Shown: piece by piece, positions 1-11,362 of the stretch | Layout: each line of letters starts with the position of its first letter | Position numbering within the stretch: the stretch's first letter is position 1 | Notes under the pieces: model-generated | Seen by the model: only the letters and a program-made list of their open reading frames with translations | The model's database searches: none | Told to the model about the DNA's origin: nothing | DNA from: Theristus sp. LFF4_11 | Taxonomy: Eukaryota; Nematoda; Chromadorea; Monhysterida; Xyalidae | Direction of reading: 5' to 3' | Assembly: GCA_030248135.1 (NCBI GenBank) | Contig: JASANC010002097.1 | Location: forward strand, 1-64,000 | Length of the DNA stretch: 64,000 nucleotides | Made by a program: the position numbers and the translations under genes

Positions 1-891
1 TATTGGGTTGACGAATACGATCAACGCCATCGAATCATGGTACCAGTAAATTACCAGGGTGAACTGTTACAAGCAGCTCACGAAAAATCTGGACATTTTA
101 GTCCAAGACGATCACTAGTAACGCTCGCCAAGAAATTCTGGTGGCGACAAATGCGACGGGACGTAGTAAACCACTACCGTGCTTGCCGCTTATGCGCGAC
201 ACGGCAGGGGCAAACACGCCAGTTGCGGAACCCTATGACAAGCATAGACGTAATTCCTAGACCTTTCCAAAAGATCGCAATGGATCTTCTGAAAATCGGT
301 AAAGACAAGCACGACAATGATTACGTCCTAGTGATCACGTGCCTGTTTACCAAATGGCCAGAGGTCTATTTGGTTAAAGACCAGACAGCAGCCACATGCA
401 TAAATTGCCTGACAGATTTTATCTGCCGTTTTGGCAAACCCATAGAATTGATTTCCGACAACGGAACTCAGTTTGTTTCCCAGGAATTGAAAAACTTCTG
501 CAAATCGCAGGGGATTTTCCAGAAATTCACGGCACCATACCATCCACAGAGTAATCCAACGGAGAGAAATCACCAATGGATACTCGCATCTCTAGCAAAA
601 GAGTGTGACAATCCGTCGGATTGGTCCACGCACCTTCCGAAGGTGCTCTATAATTACCGGACGTCCGTTCATAGTTCGACGGGTTGCACACCATGGGTCT
701 TAGTCTTTGGCAGAGATCCGCCATTTCCCAGTAATAGCATATTTGCTAGAATGCCGGATGATCTGAATGAAGACATTCCGACAAGACAAGCGCTAGATTT
801 GAAACATAAGGAGGCTGCTGAGTTAGCTGCCAGGAATATCCGGAAAGCTAACAAACAGAGCAAACAATCCTATGACAAAAGAAAGGGGGGG
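1..891 (+). CDS. Retroelement integrase (partial pol, 3' end of the polyprotein)
   Basis: The frame is open from base 1, so the true start lies left of the window. An H2C2 zinc-binding segment comes first: two histidines in HEKSGH (about bases 79-96) and a CRLC pair (about 184-195). The rve catalytic core follows with an intact D-D-E triad: D in AMDLL (about 278), D in ISDNGTQF (about 460) and E in NPTERN (about 562). HPQSNPTERN and the spacing are typical of Ty3/gypsy integrases, which insert element cDNA into chromosomes. The catalytic core looks intact, so the copy may be young. The C-terminal domain is lost in a homopolymer-rich stretch from about 885, probably a sequence error rather than a biological end. 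Confidence 0.95.
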
Positions 892-992
892 GATCCCTTG
901 TACGGCGGGGGAATCGGGTTTTTAGAAAATACGCGGGGGGGGGAAAAAAAAAAAAAAAAAGGAGAAAAAAATTTTTTGGGGCTTTTTTTTTC
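885..992. other. Suspect low-quality sequence (G, A and T homopolymer runs)
   Basis: The stretch is made of runs such as seven to nine G, about eighteen A and several long T runs, and contains no recognisable protein. It falls exactly where the integrase C-terminal domain should be. A similar block occurs at 5168-5330 inside another open frame. The simplest reading is local sequencing or assembly error, so the frame break here is probably not real. Confidence 0.7.
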
Positions 993-1280
993 ATGACTAG
1001 ATCAGGTGCAGCATACCTGCTACCTGTTAATAAACCAGAAGATAAACCAATTCTGTGCAATGTGCAAGAATTGTCCTATTGCTATGATCAGTATCCTGAC
1101 AGATACTTCTGGGATGGTAAGAAAGAGTACCGATTCAAACCGAATTGGTGCTCCGAACAACGGACCATCCGAATACCGGAGGATGTACTGGCGAAATTAC
1201 CCGCCAGAGTACTAGAAAATCCAGCAGATGCAGCGCCACGGCGTATGCCACGGCGCGCACCAAGAGAACGTCCAGAATAA
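993..1280 (+). CDS. C-terminal tail of the pol region (95 codons)
   Basis: This frame runs from an ATG directly after the suspect block to a TAA at 1278-1280. It encodes an acidic then arginine-rich protein ending in RRMPRRAPRERPE. It is probably the tail of the integrase polyprotein rather than a separate gene, because it follows without a gap and shares its base composition. No family domain was recognised. Whether it joins the integrase in frame depends on the bases lost in the suspect block, so the ATG may be coincidental. Confidence 0.5.
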   Translation: MTRSGAAYLLPVNKPEDKPILCNVQELSYCYDQYPDRYFWDGKKEYRFKPNWCSEQRTIRIPEDVLAKLPARVLENPADAAPRRMPRRAPRERPE

Positions 1281-2652
1281 TGGTAAATGGGAGCGTAGTC
1301 AGTTGACTACAGCTCTTACACAAATCCAGAATTAAAAATACCAGTAAAAACTCTGTTTGAAGTTCTAAGTATGAAACTCGACAGAGAAATCATGGAAAAT
1401 GTGTTCTGTACACACAGAAACTGTGTTTAAAACCATAGAAAACCTTTCTGAAACGAAGCAGTTGAAGAAATTCAACTACAACGATCAGAAAAACTACCAT
1501 GTTTTTGTTTCTTTCGAAACAAACCAATAGAAATGGAAGATTTGACCGTTTAGTCAAGTCTTAATTAATTACTGGTAAATTTTCGAAGCAATAAAACTTG
1601 CTTCATTGTTCTAATAAGCTTTTATTAGCTAGCCAGAACAATCAGCCAGAAAATTACGACCAGTCCTATACTTCACATGTTGAAGACATAAACTATTTCA
1701 AACGATATACCATAGATTGCTATAAAGAGCATGATCGTGCCGAGACCAAACCATGGTTTCAGGCAAACACCATACTTGGACGGGTAATCCCGCCTTGATG
1801 ACCCATAATTAGACGAATGTCTATGGATGAATGTCCACAATCCAGAAAGAGTGAGGAGTGGAAGGATTTTCATTCTTCATTTCTTCACTTGCATGTCCGC
1901 ATGCCACACACCTAGACCCCCACCCATTTTCTTTGTTTATTTTTATTTTTATTTCTTTCTTTTCTTTAATTTTTATTTATTTTAATTTATTTTATTACAT
2001 TTCACACAATTCCCACCTAAATTTCCACCCAAAATCCCAAATTTCCATCAAGCCGGGCTTGCAAAACAGCCCGTCAGCCTTGATGGAAAAATTTCCCCCA
2101 AAAATTTTAAAACTCCCCCACAAAAACAAAAATTGAAATTCCGGGCACCTCACCTTGCCGGAATTTCCCAAAATTCCAAAGACTTGTAAAATTTTCGAAT
2201 TTTACAAGTCCCAAAATTCAACGACGACGACGTCGTCGCCCAAACCTAGAGACGCTGCCCTCTGTTCGGGGTGCAGGTCACAGGTGCAGCTTGCTGCACG
2301 TCTAGTGGTGCTTTCTAGCAGCCACTAGACACAAATTTCTAAAAATTTCAGCAAAAATTTATATAATAAATTTTTGCTCCACAAAATTAATCCTAGTACC
2401 TAGTTATTGTTTTATTTGTTGTTTTGTTGTTTGTTTGTTTGTTGTTTGTATTTGCTGTGTTTTCTTTTGTTGTTTGCTTGTTGTGCTGTGCTTTAACCCT
2501 AGTATTTGTTTTAACCTAGCTTAGCAATAAGCTTGGTTGCACATGCACGCTCTCTGTTGCTTGTTTGTGTGTGCCATAATCCACACACAGACCTTGCTTT
2601 CAGAGCACTTTCTTTTTATTCCAGGCTCACTATAAAGCGACTCAAAAATTAT
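1281..2652 (+). other. Non-coding leader before the giant frame, with a hairpin array at 2042-2378
   Basis: No supported protein is encoded. The first part is AT-rich with pyrimidine tracts near 1930-2020. From 2042 to 2378 seven consecutive near-perfect inverted repeats occur: 2042-2089 (11-base outer and 6-base inner stem), 2135-2167 (10-base stem), 2181-2210 (13-base stem, TTCG loop), 2225-2238 (14-base loopless palindrome), 2284-2299 (7-base stem), 2300-2330 (9 plus 4 base stem) and 2350-2378 (12-base stem, TATAA loop). A T/G-rich tract (2405-2490) follows. Structured leaders in retroelement RNA are known for packaging, dimerisation and translation control. That role here is inference. 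Confidence 0.75.
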
Positions 2653-5600
2653 ATGAGCCCGAAGAAGCACCGCAAACAACAACAACAACAACATGCCCAG
2701 CAACAACAACAACAAGGTGGAGCCTCCACAAGCGCCGGCGCCGCAGCAGCCGCAGCAATACCACCGCCGCCGCCGCCGCCGACGCCGGACGAACAACAGC
2801 CGCAAACATCAGCGGCAGGGGTGGGAGCACCAATTGGTGCTTCCCCCGCCACCGAGGTTCCACCAGGGGAAGTGTCCGACACGGACGCCCCCGCACTCGT
2901 CATCGTCGATGGCGAAAACCCAGTACCAAACCCGGCAGGAGCAATTCCTCCGGGACAACCAAATTACCAGTCTACTGTACAACTTGAACAATCTCAAGTT
3001 GGACAACAACAAACCCAGGACGAATTGACGGCCGCGCAACAACAGCTGCTGGCCGCGCAGCAACAACAACAGCAACAAATAAATACCGGTACTGCAAATC
3101 CAATCGCCGAATTCGAGCGATTGGCAAACCTACAAATCCAGGAATCGCCGGCGTATTCACCGCCGGATGAAATCATAGTACACCACCCGGCCACGAGCCA
3201 ATACGCTCTGATTCATGGCCAGGAGGAAATGGATCAAACCCCAGCAGGTGAAGCTGAGGATGATCCTAACAAAAACCAGGAGGAGATGGATCAAACCCCA
3301 GGAGGTGATCCTAACAAACGCCAGGAAAATGAGGACGACTCTGACGTCCGCGTGGAGGAATCCTCCATGACAGGCACAAACACCAGTATGGCGCAAGACG
3401 CCCAATCTACCAGCAGTCATCAGAGTGTAGATCACCATGATGACGACGAACTCTATTATGAAGAAGAACAGGTGGAGCCACCAGTGGCTCCTCGTGTGAT
3501 TGATATACCAGAAAACAAGGTTGTAAGCATCCAGGAAATCTACACAGAGTTTGGATTCGGCGATCAAGGATCGACCGAACTCAAACAAGATTACCCAGAA
3601 AATATGGCAGTCCAACTCGAGGACGCCGAAGAACGGTGGAAAATGGTTGCCACCGAACTCTATCAACGACGCCCAGAATATCCGAACACGTCAACAGCGT
3701 GGCTAACACTAGGAAAGTTCAACAACTACCAGCATTTGCCGGACAAGGCAAAATTGACATCATTGGTGTCAATCAAACCTAGTAGACACATCCACTTGCT
3801 GGATAATAATATTGTGCTGCGGTTCTGGGGCAACCAGACCGTGGTGAAAGATCTCACAGACGAGGAGATCGAACAGAGGCTCTATTGGCCACGCCAATGG
3901 ACAGGACCATGGACGCCTATGCGCCTGGATCTGCAAATTCCCAGAGAAAGCTTGTTCGCGCTTTCGCGCGTGACATCAGGATGGACAGAAGCGGATTACG
4001 CTCGTGATTACCCAGCAACAGCAGCACACCTGCTCGTATCCCACTACCAGCCTTATGGGGTGGATACATTCACGGTATTGTACGGCTTGACAGCTCCAAG
4101 CCATAAAGCAATAGCAGCAGCCGAGCCGCCGTCGGTGACACACCCGGCGCCGGGCTACGATGATCCAGTATGGCCGATGACACTCGGTGCGTTGACAGAC
4201 TACTGTCCGCAGTCAGGTGTCGATGTTCAGGCCCTGCGACAAGGACATGTGTCGCACGCTCCGCACCAGTCAAACCTGATCCCATATGCGGATCAGCAAG
4301 ATCAAATGGTACAATGGATTTACAACGTCTACAGAAACCAGAAACTAGGCCCGATGAGGGCCGGAAAGCAGGAATTGCAGGCCTCGCCTGAACAAGCGGG
4401 TATGACCGCCTTGCCGTTCGATCTGTCGGACGACTTGGTGGAAAATACCCATGTCGACCAAGTACCAGAACAAGTGGCACCAGCTACCACAGTGAATATC
4501 CATATGTACCTCAATGAGGTCATCAAAAGGGGAGCACCCTACAATACCAAGAACAGGAACGCACTGCCAAAACACCTTTTGGCAATGACGATATGGGACG
4601 AGTTGTGGCATGACCGCAACTCATGCTATACCAGGCGTGAGGCGCTGCGTCGACACGTTCGCCTCATTGGCCGTCCAATCGGCCAAGCAACAGAAGTAGT
4701 ATGGGTGGTAGATAACACCACCACACAACTCCAGGAATTGGTGGATTTCATTCACCAGCAGTCCAGTGTCATGAACGGACACATGGCACTGCACTACACC
4801 TATTTCGAGCCTGTCGAAGGCCACATGGAACCATTGAACCACAACGAAGTTCCCAGGTTTTACCCCGCCTCCGTGGCTGCGGGTATGAACTACGTCCAGG
4901 GAATCAAATATCCAGTACAGTTGTTCATCTGCGCAGGTGCGTATTGCTTTGCATTCGACCTGGCGCTGATGATGGACGCAGCCATGCTGCCAGAAAACAT
5001 GGAAAAACGGATAGTTCTGATGAACTTTCTCACAAACCAGAATTCGACATTCCATCACTGGGATGATCCGAGTGAGTTCCTCAAGGGACTCACCTATGCC
5101 TATTCAGCGGACCTCAAAGAGGATCCGCTGCTTAAACCAGCAGATTACAATCTGCCCAAACGTGGAGAGGGGGGGGGGGGTTGGAAAGGGTAAAAAAGGA
5201 AGGGGGGGGGAGGGAGGAAAAAAAGGGCGGGGGGGGTGGGGGGGGGGGGGGGGGGGGGGGGGGGTGAGAGGGGAGTGTGGGGGGCGGGGGGGGGGGGAGG
5301 GAAGGAAAAAAAGGGGGGGAACCGAAAGGTTGCCATATCATGGGATACAAGGCCAGGATGGCACTACGCATTCCAGTTCAACTGGGTGGTGCTCATCTAT
5401 GACGCCTTGTTCATGTCCATCGCTTGTTCGAATCAGTTCGCAACAAGCGGCACACAAATGGTGCATCCACAGCATGTCCACCCGCGGTACGACACGTACC
5501 GCGCGGCTGTCGACGTCGGTCTGGCATATGTCAACCGAGTTGACGAAGGACCAGTAGACCTTTGCAGTCTGCAGCCAATCACAGTGCAGGACCCAACATT

Positions 5601-8600
5601 GGGTACCATTCGTTCAAACCCAGTACTGCGACTGTCGTTCGCACAAATCTATGGTGAATACGACAAGGTCGTACGCTTTCTGAAGCAAAACCCAGACGTG
5701 GTGCTGACAAATACAGCACCATATATTCCACATCCAGAAAGGAGTGAACCTCCGCCACCACAACCAGGACAACCACCACCACCAGCAACGTACCACCCTG
5801 TCGATGTTTACGATCGACAGCTCATGATGCACCAGTATGTGTTGCAGCGTGAGTGCAAACTGCGCCGCACGCTGACACTGCAGCTCGATGAGAGCCTGAA
5901 AACCATTGGTCATACGTCCTATGGCCACTTGTCAGCCATTGAAGACCAGCTGCTGCGATTCAAATTTCGCACGCTCCAATCAACAGTTGGCATTGCCATG
6001 ACAAACGCGTCAAGCAACATGGCATACCAACTAGCAAATCTGGTACATTCGGAGCTTGGACGTAGAAACAAGCTCTGCTTCATGCGCGAACCAAAACACC
6101 AGTGCAAACCACAGTGTGAACCGGCACCGCCGGATGAGTTCAACCTACAGCCGAACCCACCAGCCAGCTACTTGGGCGTGCAAAACGACCCACAAACACC
6201 ATGGTTCGACGCCAACTTTATTCGAGTTGGCGAACAATACAAGGATTTTCGCAAAAATTCATTGCGACAGCAACCACAGATGATACGACACACCCTGGAA
6301 CACAAGGTGGTCGAACACCAGATCGAAACTCCAGGAACTTGGGCGAAAACATTTCACATTGGTGGAATTGAACGCCTGAATTGCATTGGAATTGTTCCAA
6401 ACACAAACCCAGGAGAAAAACACAGATTCGTGGCATCGCCATGCATTAGAAACCAGCTGTTCAGCTGCACGGACAAGGACGTGTATCCGCTGAACAAAAC
6501 ACCAGACGAGGTCCGAGAGGACTGGAGAAAAATTCGGCTGGAACCGCCGATCCGCATGTCCCAGGACTTGGATGCGCTCATGGTTTTGTCAGAGCGCATC
6601 AACATCTCAACAGATGAAATTCTGGCAATTGACGTAAAGAAGTACGTCTTCACATATGAAGACATTCGAACACTGGTACTGGCGCTGCTCGTTCGAGCAG
6701 CCATGGAGAAAATTTTCCAGAAACTCTACAAGACCTCGCCGCTTCGCGTTGAGAAGCTGGCGGGAAAAATGGTGGAGATTTGCCATCAAGTGCAACACGC
6801 ACAGATGGGACAAAGCCGTAGGCGAACGGTGTACAATTTCTTCAACCCGTTCGACATTCGAATGCTAGAAAGACGACGAATTTGTCAGCCAAGAAAAGCT
6901 AGAAATTGCTCGGGCGTGGTGGACAGTGGTCAACAACCACGTGAATCTGCCATTGAGCGCCGAGCTCATGAATGCAATTACCAAGAATGATGCACAGGGC
7001 AAACAGCAAATCATTGACGAGATTTGCTACCGACTGGCCTCACCAGTCGCACCAGCCAGAATGCCGCAACTGAGGTTGCAGAAAGAACGACATGACAAGC
7101 TCCATGCAGAGCCACCAAAAACAGCAACAAAACCTCCAGAGGTTATCGATATAGAGCAGGAGGACGATGACGACGATGCAGTCGCCGTCATCGACAGACG
7201 CCCAAACCCCCCAAAAATACCAGCGCCAATGACGCTGCGCTTGCTGGCGCCACAGCCACCAGGCACATCAGCGTCAGGTCAACATCCAGTACCACAATTC
7301 GCTGCGCCTGGCGCAGTGCAAAATATACCATTGCGTGCGAAAGCACTGCTACAAAAACAACAGCAAGAGCAGCAACAAGCGCTGCAACAAACTCAACAGA
7401 AGTTTGTGCCAACCACATTTCAGGTACCGCAGTACCAGAAAATCCAGAGAATCCCAGGAACAACCATTCCTGGTGTGCCATTCGTGGCTGCAGCTGAACA
7501 TGCAGTTGCAAAAGAACAACTCCAGCAGTCGTGCTCCATGTCATCAGTGACAAAAGGAACACAACAACAACAGCAAAGCAATACTAGAGTTACGGCGACA
7601 ACGCAGCCGACGACTAGTGCGTCGACCGCCGATGATCGCCAACCACCACTGAAACGTGCACACCTTGCACCAACAGCCACAGCTGCCGAAGAGGCAGACA
7701 GATCAACAGTGAAACCCTCGTGCCCGTGGCCAGGTTATATGCACGCACATAACCTGACACAGGACGAGAAGACAATCACCAGTATCTTTTACGACCATCT
7801 CAATTCCCAGTACCAACAAGTGGCTATTTTGCCACCAGCCATGAAAGACAACGCGAAAGCGTATGGCGACAATATCCAGATTAGCGACTCCGTCAGTGTG
7901 CGAAGTCGCACGGAAGTCAAGCTGGCGCAGAACTACATGCGTCCAAAATACCGCGCACTGCTGCGCCCGTACTACCTGGAAAATGCATCCACTAAAAAGT
8001 GGGTGAATACACAGAAAAACACAGAAAAAGCCAAGCAGAGCTATTATAACCAGAAAAAGCCGTCGGCGACAGACAAGTTTCTGCCGCTCGACGCAGCATC
8101 AGTGATGGCTGTACAGGACGTTGGCCGTCGCATGCTGGAAAATCCGCAGGGCTTCTTGCAAGAAGCAGAAGACCAGATGGCAGAACACGTGCCAAATACC
8201 ATAGCATGGCTCGCACACTTCATGAGTGTGCGCACAAGACCAGGATTCAATGGCGACCCGCCAGATATTCGGAAAATCGGATCACAAACACCAATGGTGA
8301 ATATGCTCACCATCCAAACCTTGATGCTTGCTGAAAAGCAACGTGAAGAAAGCACAGGCGTGACACTGATGTCCGTCTTGCAACCGATTTTCCTGGAACC
8401 AATGGGCGGACCACAACAAAGGTGGAGCGCCGCAGAACAATATGAAATTCTAAAAGCCATGACCACCGAGGAATACCAGCAACCACCGCCGGACATGCTG
8501 GCGGACCTGAAGAAACAGAATTTGCCAGCACTGGCAGACCTAACTACCATTCAAGCGGGCAGACCGCCAGACCAACCCGAGAGGCCAAAGCTCTCGACCA

Positions 8601-9433
8601 CATTTTCCAAACAAATGGAAAAGCAAATCATGCAGCGACAAAGGTCGCTGGAAGGTGCGAAAACCATGGAAAAATTGCCGACAAGACAGTCGAGCAATTC
8701 AACTACCAGCGCCGCAAGTAAAACTGCGACGGAAACCCGGTCGACTGGTGTTCAGTCAACCGAAGGTGATATCCAGAACAACAAGTCAGACGACAAATCA
8801 GCTGACAAAACCACGGATGATAAGTCCAAAGAGGACAAAGATAAAGCACAGAAAGCAGGTCAGACTGAAAAGCCGACCGCTACAGACATGGAAATTCAAA
8901 CTACATCCCAGGCTTCGCATGAAAACACAGCAGCAAAAGATCAAGCTGCACGTGCGGAGATCGAATCACAGTGCAAAGTCTGTGGCCAGCCAGGTCACAG
9001 CCCAGAACTATGCCCATTGATTGGCTTCAGTAAAAAGCCGATACCACAACAACAGATTGGTATAGTGCCACCCGCACTGACAGCCACAACGCTAGCGTAC
9101 GGCCAAGGAACAGCCCTAAGCGGCCAAGCGCTGGCGTTACAACTCCAGCAAATCGCCGAGCATCCGTCGACGTCGGGCGTCTACAAGCATCCGCCGCGAA
9201 CGACGACGACTCCGAAGCAGCACGAACGGTTGGGCGCCGCTGCCACGCCGTCACCACGCCAGCCGCCGCGTACAACACTGCCGGGCCAACGTGGCTTCCA
9301 GACGACACCAGCAGCGACCTACCGACCGCGCCAATACCAGTACGAATACGACCCGAGCCAAGGACCGCCGCCGCCGCCGCCGACTGGCACGTCACGTCGA
9401 CGCGCCAAGCCGCCATATACAAGGCGCAAGTGA
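2653..9433 (+). CDS. Giant gag-like protein with C-terminal CCHC zinc knuckle (about 2,250 codons, interrupted)
   Basis: The frame starts at the ATG at 2653 (MSPKKHRKQQQQQ) and stays open to a suspect G-rich block (5168-5330). It resumes in the same frame to about 6865, then continues one frame over to a TGA at 9431-9433. The N-terminus is rich in Q, A and P. The middle is a long globular-looking region without a recognised domain. A single knuckle C-x2-C-x4-H-x4-C (CKVCGQPGHSPELC, about 8971-9012) lies near the end, followed by a proline- and arginine-rich tail. CCHC knuckles bind nucleic acid in Gag proteins, so a structural or RNA-binding role is likely. The size is several times that of a usual Gag, and its position after integrase is unusual. 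The +1 step near 6865 may be a programmed frameshift, a mutation or an error. Confidence 0.7.
5168..5330. other. Suspect G-homopolymer block inside the giant frame
   Basis: About 160 bases consist almost wholly of long G runs with a few A stretches. Normal coding sequence in one and the same frame lies on both sides. An in-frame TAA at 5191-5193 falls inside the block. This looks like unresolved or miscalled sequence, so the apparent stop and the glycine runs in any translation should be ignored. Confidence 0.75.
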
Positions 9434-10470
9434 ATGTCGAAGACGGCGACGAACAATTCCCAGCTGTTTGAACGAATAATAACTCTATTATTCGCCGGAA
9501 GCTCGAGCGCCGACCAACGATAACATTGGCCGCCGCACATTGCTAGAAGATCGCATCGACCGAAGGCCGACTACTGAACATAACATTGATGATTGGCCGT
9601 CGACCGCGATCGATCGCTCACACACGAACAATGGCACGGGCGTCGACACGATGGTAGAGGCGAGGACCGGATCCGACGGTGATCTACAAAAACAATGTTA
9701 GTTCTTGTCCTTTTTCCATCGCTTGTGTCTTCGCTTTGTGCCGTTGCGAGCTTCCATTTCTACGGACAGTAGTAGGGTCGTGCTGCTTACCACATTGATA
9801 CTTCTGTGCTGCCGCCTTCAGTGCTGTCTCGCCGAATCCTAGTACCATGGTTGATCGGTGGTGAGCACGGTTCCCACCGATGGACCCCAACCCTAGTGTG
9901 ATTTTTTTTTGTTGTTTTGTGTGTATCTGTATATATTGTACACCTACACCCGTGTGATACAGTGAAACATTCGAGTTTCATTGTTGTTGTGTGTGTGTTG
10001 TGGTAGCCCGGTGGGTTGTTGTTGGCCTACCGTGGCTTTTGTTTTGTCATTTGTTTTTCACATTAACCAATCATTCGATTCCAATAGTTTACCACCATTA
10101 ATTTTTGATAGTTTTAAAACAATAGAAATTTACAAATTTTTATTGAAAAATGATATAGGATTATTGTGTTTTATTTTCACAATTACCAGTTTTTTTTTTG
10201 TTTTTCACACCACCATGCATAGAACACCGTGAGAGGGCCTCACCCACGGGCCATTGTTTGTTGACCCGTGGCCCTAGTTTTTCTATGCTTTTTACCAGTC
10301 TTTTCTACTAGTTTTCGTTTTTCATTTCAGTGATTGTCGTGATGCCATGCAACACAATAGTTTTGTTTCTCAATCATAGTAATTTTTATTCACCAGTATT
10401 GTAAAACCAAGTTTTTTTTCCACCACCATTTGGGTCTCGTGGAAGAGACCACATTTCAGGGGGGGAAAGT
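9434..10470 (+). other. Retroelement 3' non-coding region and polypurine tract
   Basis: No protein is supported. A hairpin with a 9-base stem and ACTC loop lies 40 bases after the stop (9473-9494). A second inverted repeat pairs CCACGGG at 10244-10250 with CCCGTGG at 10265-10271. A short GGTCTC/GAGACC hairpin lies just before a polypurine tract, AGGGGGGGAAAG, at 10458-10469. The tract ends two bases before the TGTCAGG that opens the candidate LTR, which is where the plus-strand primer of reverse transcription is expected. Confidence 0.65.
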
Positions 10471-11242
10471 TGTCAGGTCCACACCTGGCACCGACTTCTT
10501 TCCTCAACTGGAATGTTAAACTATTTTGTTTATTTTGTCACACACCATCATTGTAACAGTTAAACATCTCTTTTCTTATTGGTTTACCATCTTTTTGTGC
10601 ATTTAATGTTGTGTCCTTGCAACAGTTCTTTGTATTTCTGCATCCGACATCACAATAAACGAAGAAACCAACACCGATTGGACTCGTATTTTATGATTAG
10701 GAGCAAAGGTACCGTGTGGTCGTCCCACATCAAAGGCGACTACACGATCCGTCCAGGACTGCGCCTGACGTAGAGGCGCCTGGGCTACCTGGGCGACAAC
10801 TCACTGCCTGCGCCGATAGCGACAGGTGTAATCACTGCCGGCCTCGCTTAAATCTTCAAACCGTAAGTAACCTGCAATAGTTTATTTGTTTATTGTTTCT
10901 TTTATTATTATTTCAGTAAGACTAGAAGGAGGAAGCGAGTAGTGAGAGGCCATAACGCATGTGTGACGCTAACACTGCGATTCTAACAACCAGTTCTGTG
11001 AGTCATGCTAACAAGAAGTCCATGTTGAAGTGCCAGGACAGTCAGAAGCCTAGAAGTAGAAGTACCAAAAGTCCTCACGTTGTGACCAGTGCTAGTGAGG
11101 CGACGCCGCGATCAGTGAGTGGCCTAAGCCGCACTGCATCTGGCGTGAGGCACCCCCTTGGAGTGTCTACTCTAAGGTCAAGTGCCGATAATGCTAGAAA
11201 TCAGGACCACTTGAAGAGTGGGCAGCCAAGGAGGGATCCACA
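10471..11242 (+). repeat. Candidate 3' LTR
   Basis: The segment opens with TGTCAGG directly after a polypurine tract and ends with CCACA, giving the TGT...ACA termini usual for LTRs. A poly(A) signal AATAAA is at 10654-10659, as expected at the R region. The 3' boundary is uncertain because no second copy is in the window. The LTR may instead end near 10860, with 10863-10916 a GT-AG intron and the frame at 10959 the start of a second element. Confidence 0.5.
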
Positions 11243-11246
11243 ATAG
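10959..11246 (+). CDS. 95-codon frame at the LTR end, possible start of a second element
   Basis: A real ATG at 10959 opens a frame rich in S, R, K and T that ends in TAG at 11244-11246. No domain was recognised. If the LTR ends near 10860, this would sit where gag starts in a downstream copy sharing the LTR, truncated at about 11.25 kb. If the LTR runs to 11242 the frame is probably chance. A GT-AG pair at 10863-10916 precedes it. Confidence 0.25.
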   Translation: MCDANTAILTTSSVSHANKKSMLKCQDSQKPRSRSTKSPHVVTSASEATPRSVSGLSRTASGVRHPLGVSTLRSSADNARNQDHLKSGQPRRDPQ

Positions 11247-11362
11247 GTCAACGCACGCGCGCATACTTCAAAAAACAAATGTTGTACATCTAGCTGGGAC
11301 ACCCTGTACTTCTGTTGAAACAACTTAATGAGATTACATGCAAAAACGTCCATATTACAAAC

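Larger units (their letters stand above)
1..11246 (+). mobile_element. Ty3/gypsy-type LTR retroelement, 5' truncated by the window edge
   Basis: A single plus-strand unit appears to run from the integrase at the left edge to a polypurine tract at 10458-10469 and a candidate LTR from 10471. The order seen is integrase, a short tail frame, a structured non-coding leader (1281-2652), a giant frame with a CCHC knuckle (2653-9433), a non-coding 3' region, the polypurine tract and the LTR. The usual Ty3/gypsy order is gag before pol, so a gag-like frame after integrase is odd. It could be a third frame in the env position, or two elements could be joined. The 5' LTR, protease, reverse transcriptase and RNase H would lie left of the window. 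It abuts a GPCR exon on the opposite strand. Confidence 0.75.

Noticed and set aside
2649..3666. Several antisense open frames opposite the start of the giant retroelement frame
   Set aside because: They are mirror readings of the CAA, GCC and CCG repeats of the real frame and have leucine, valine or cysteine runs only.
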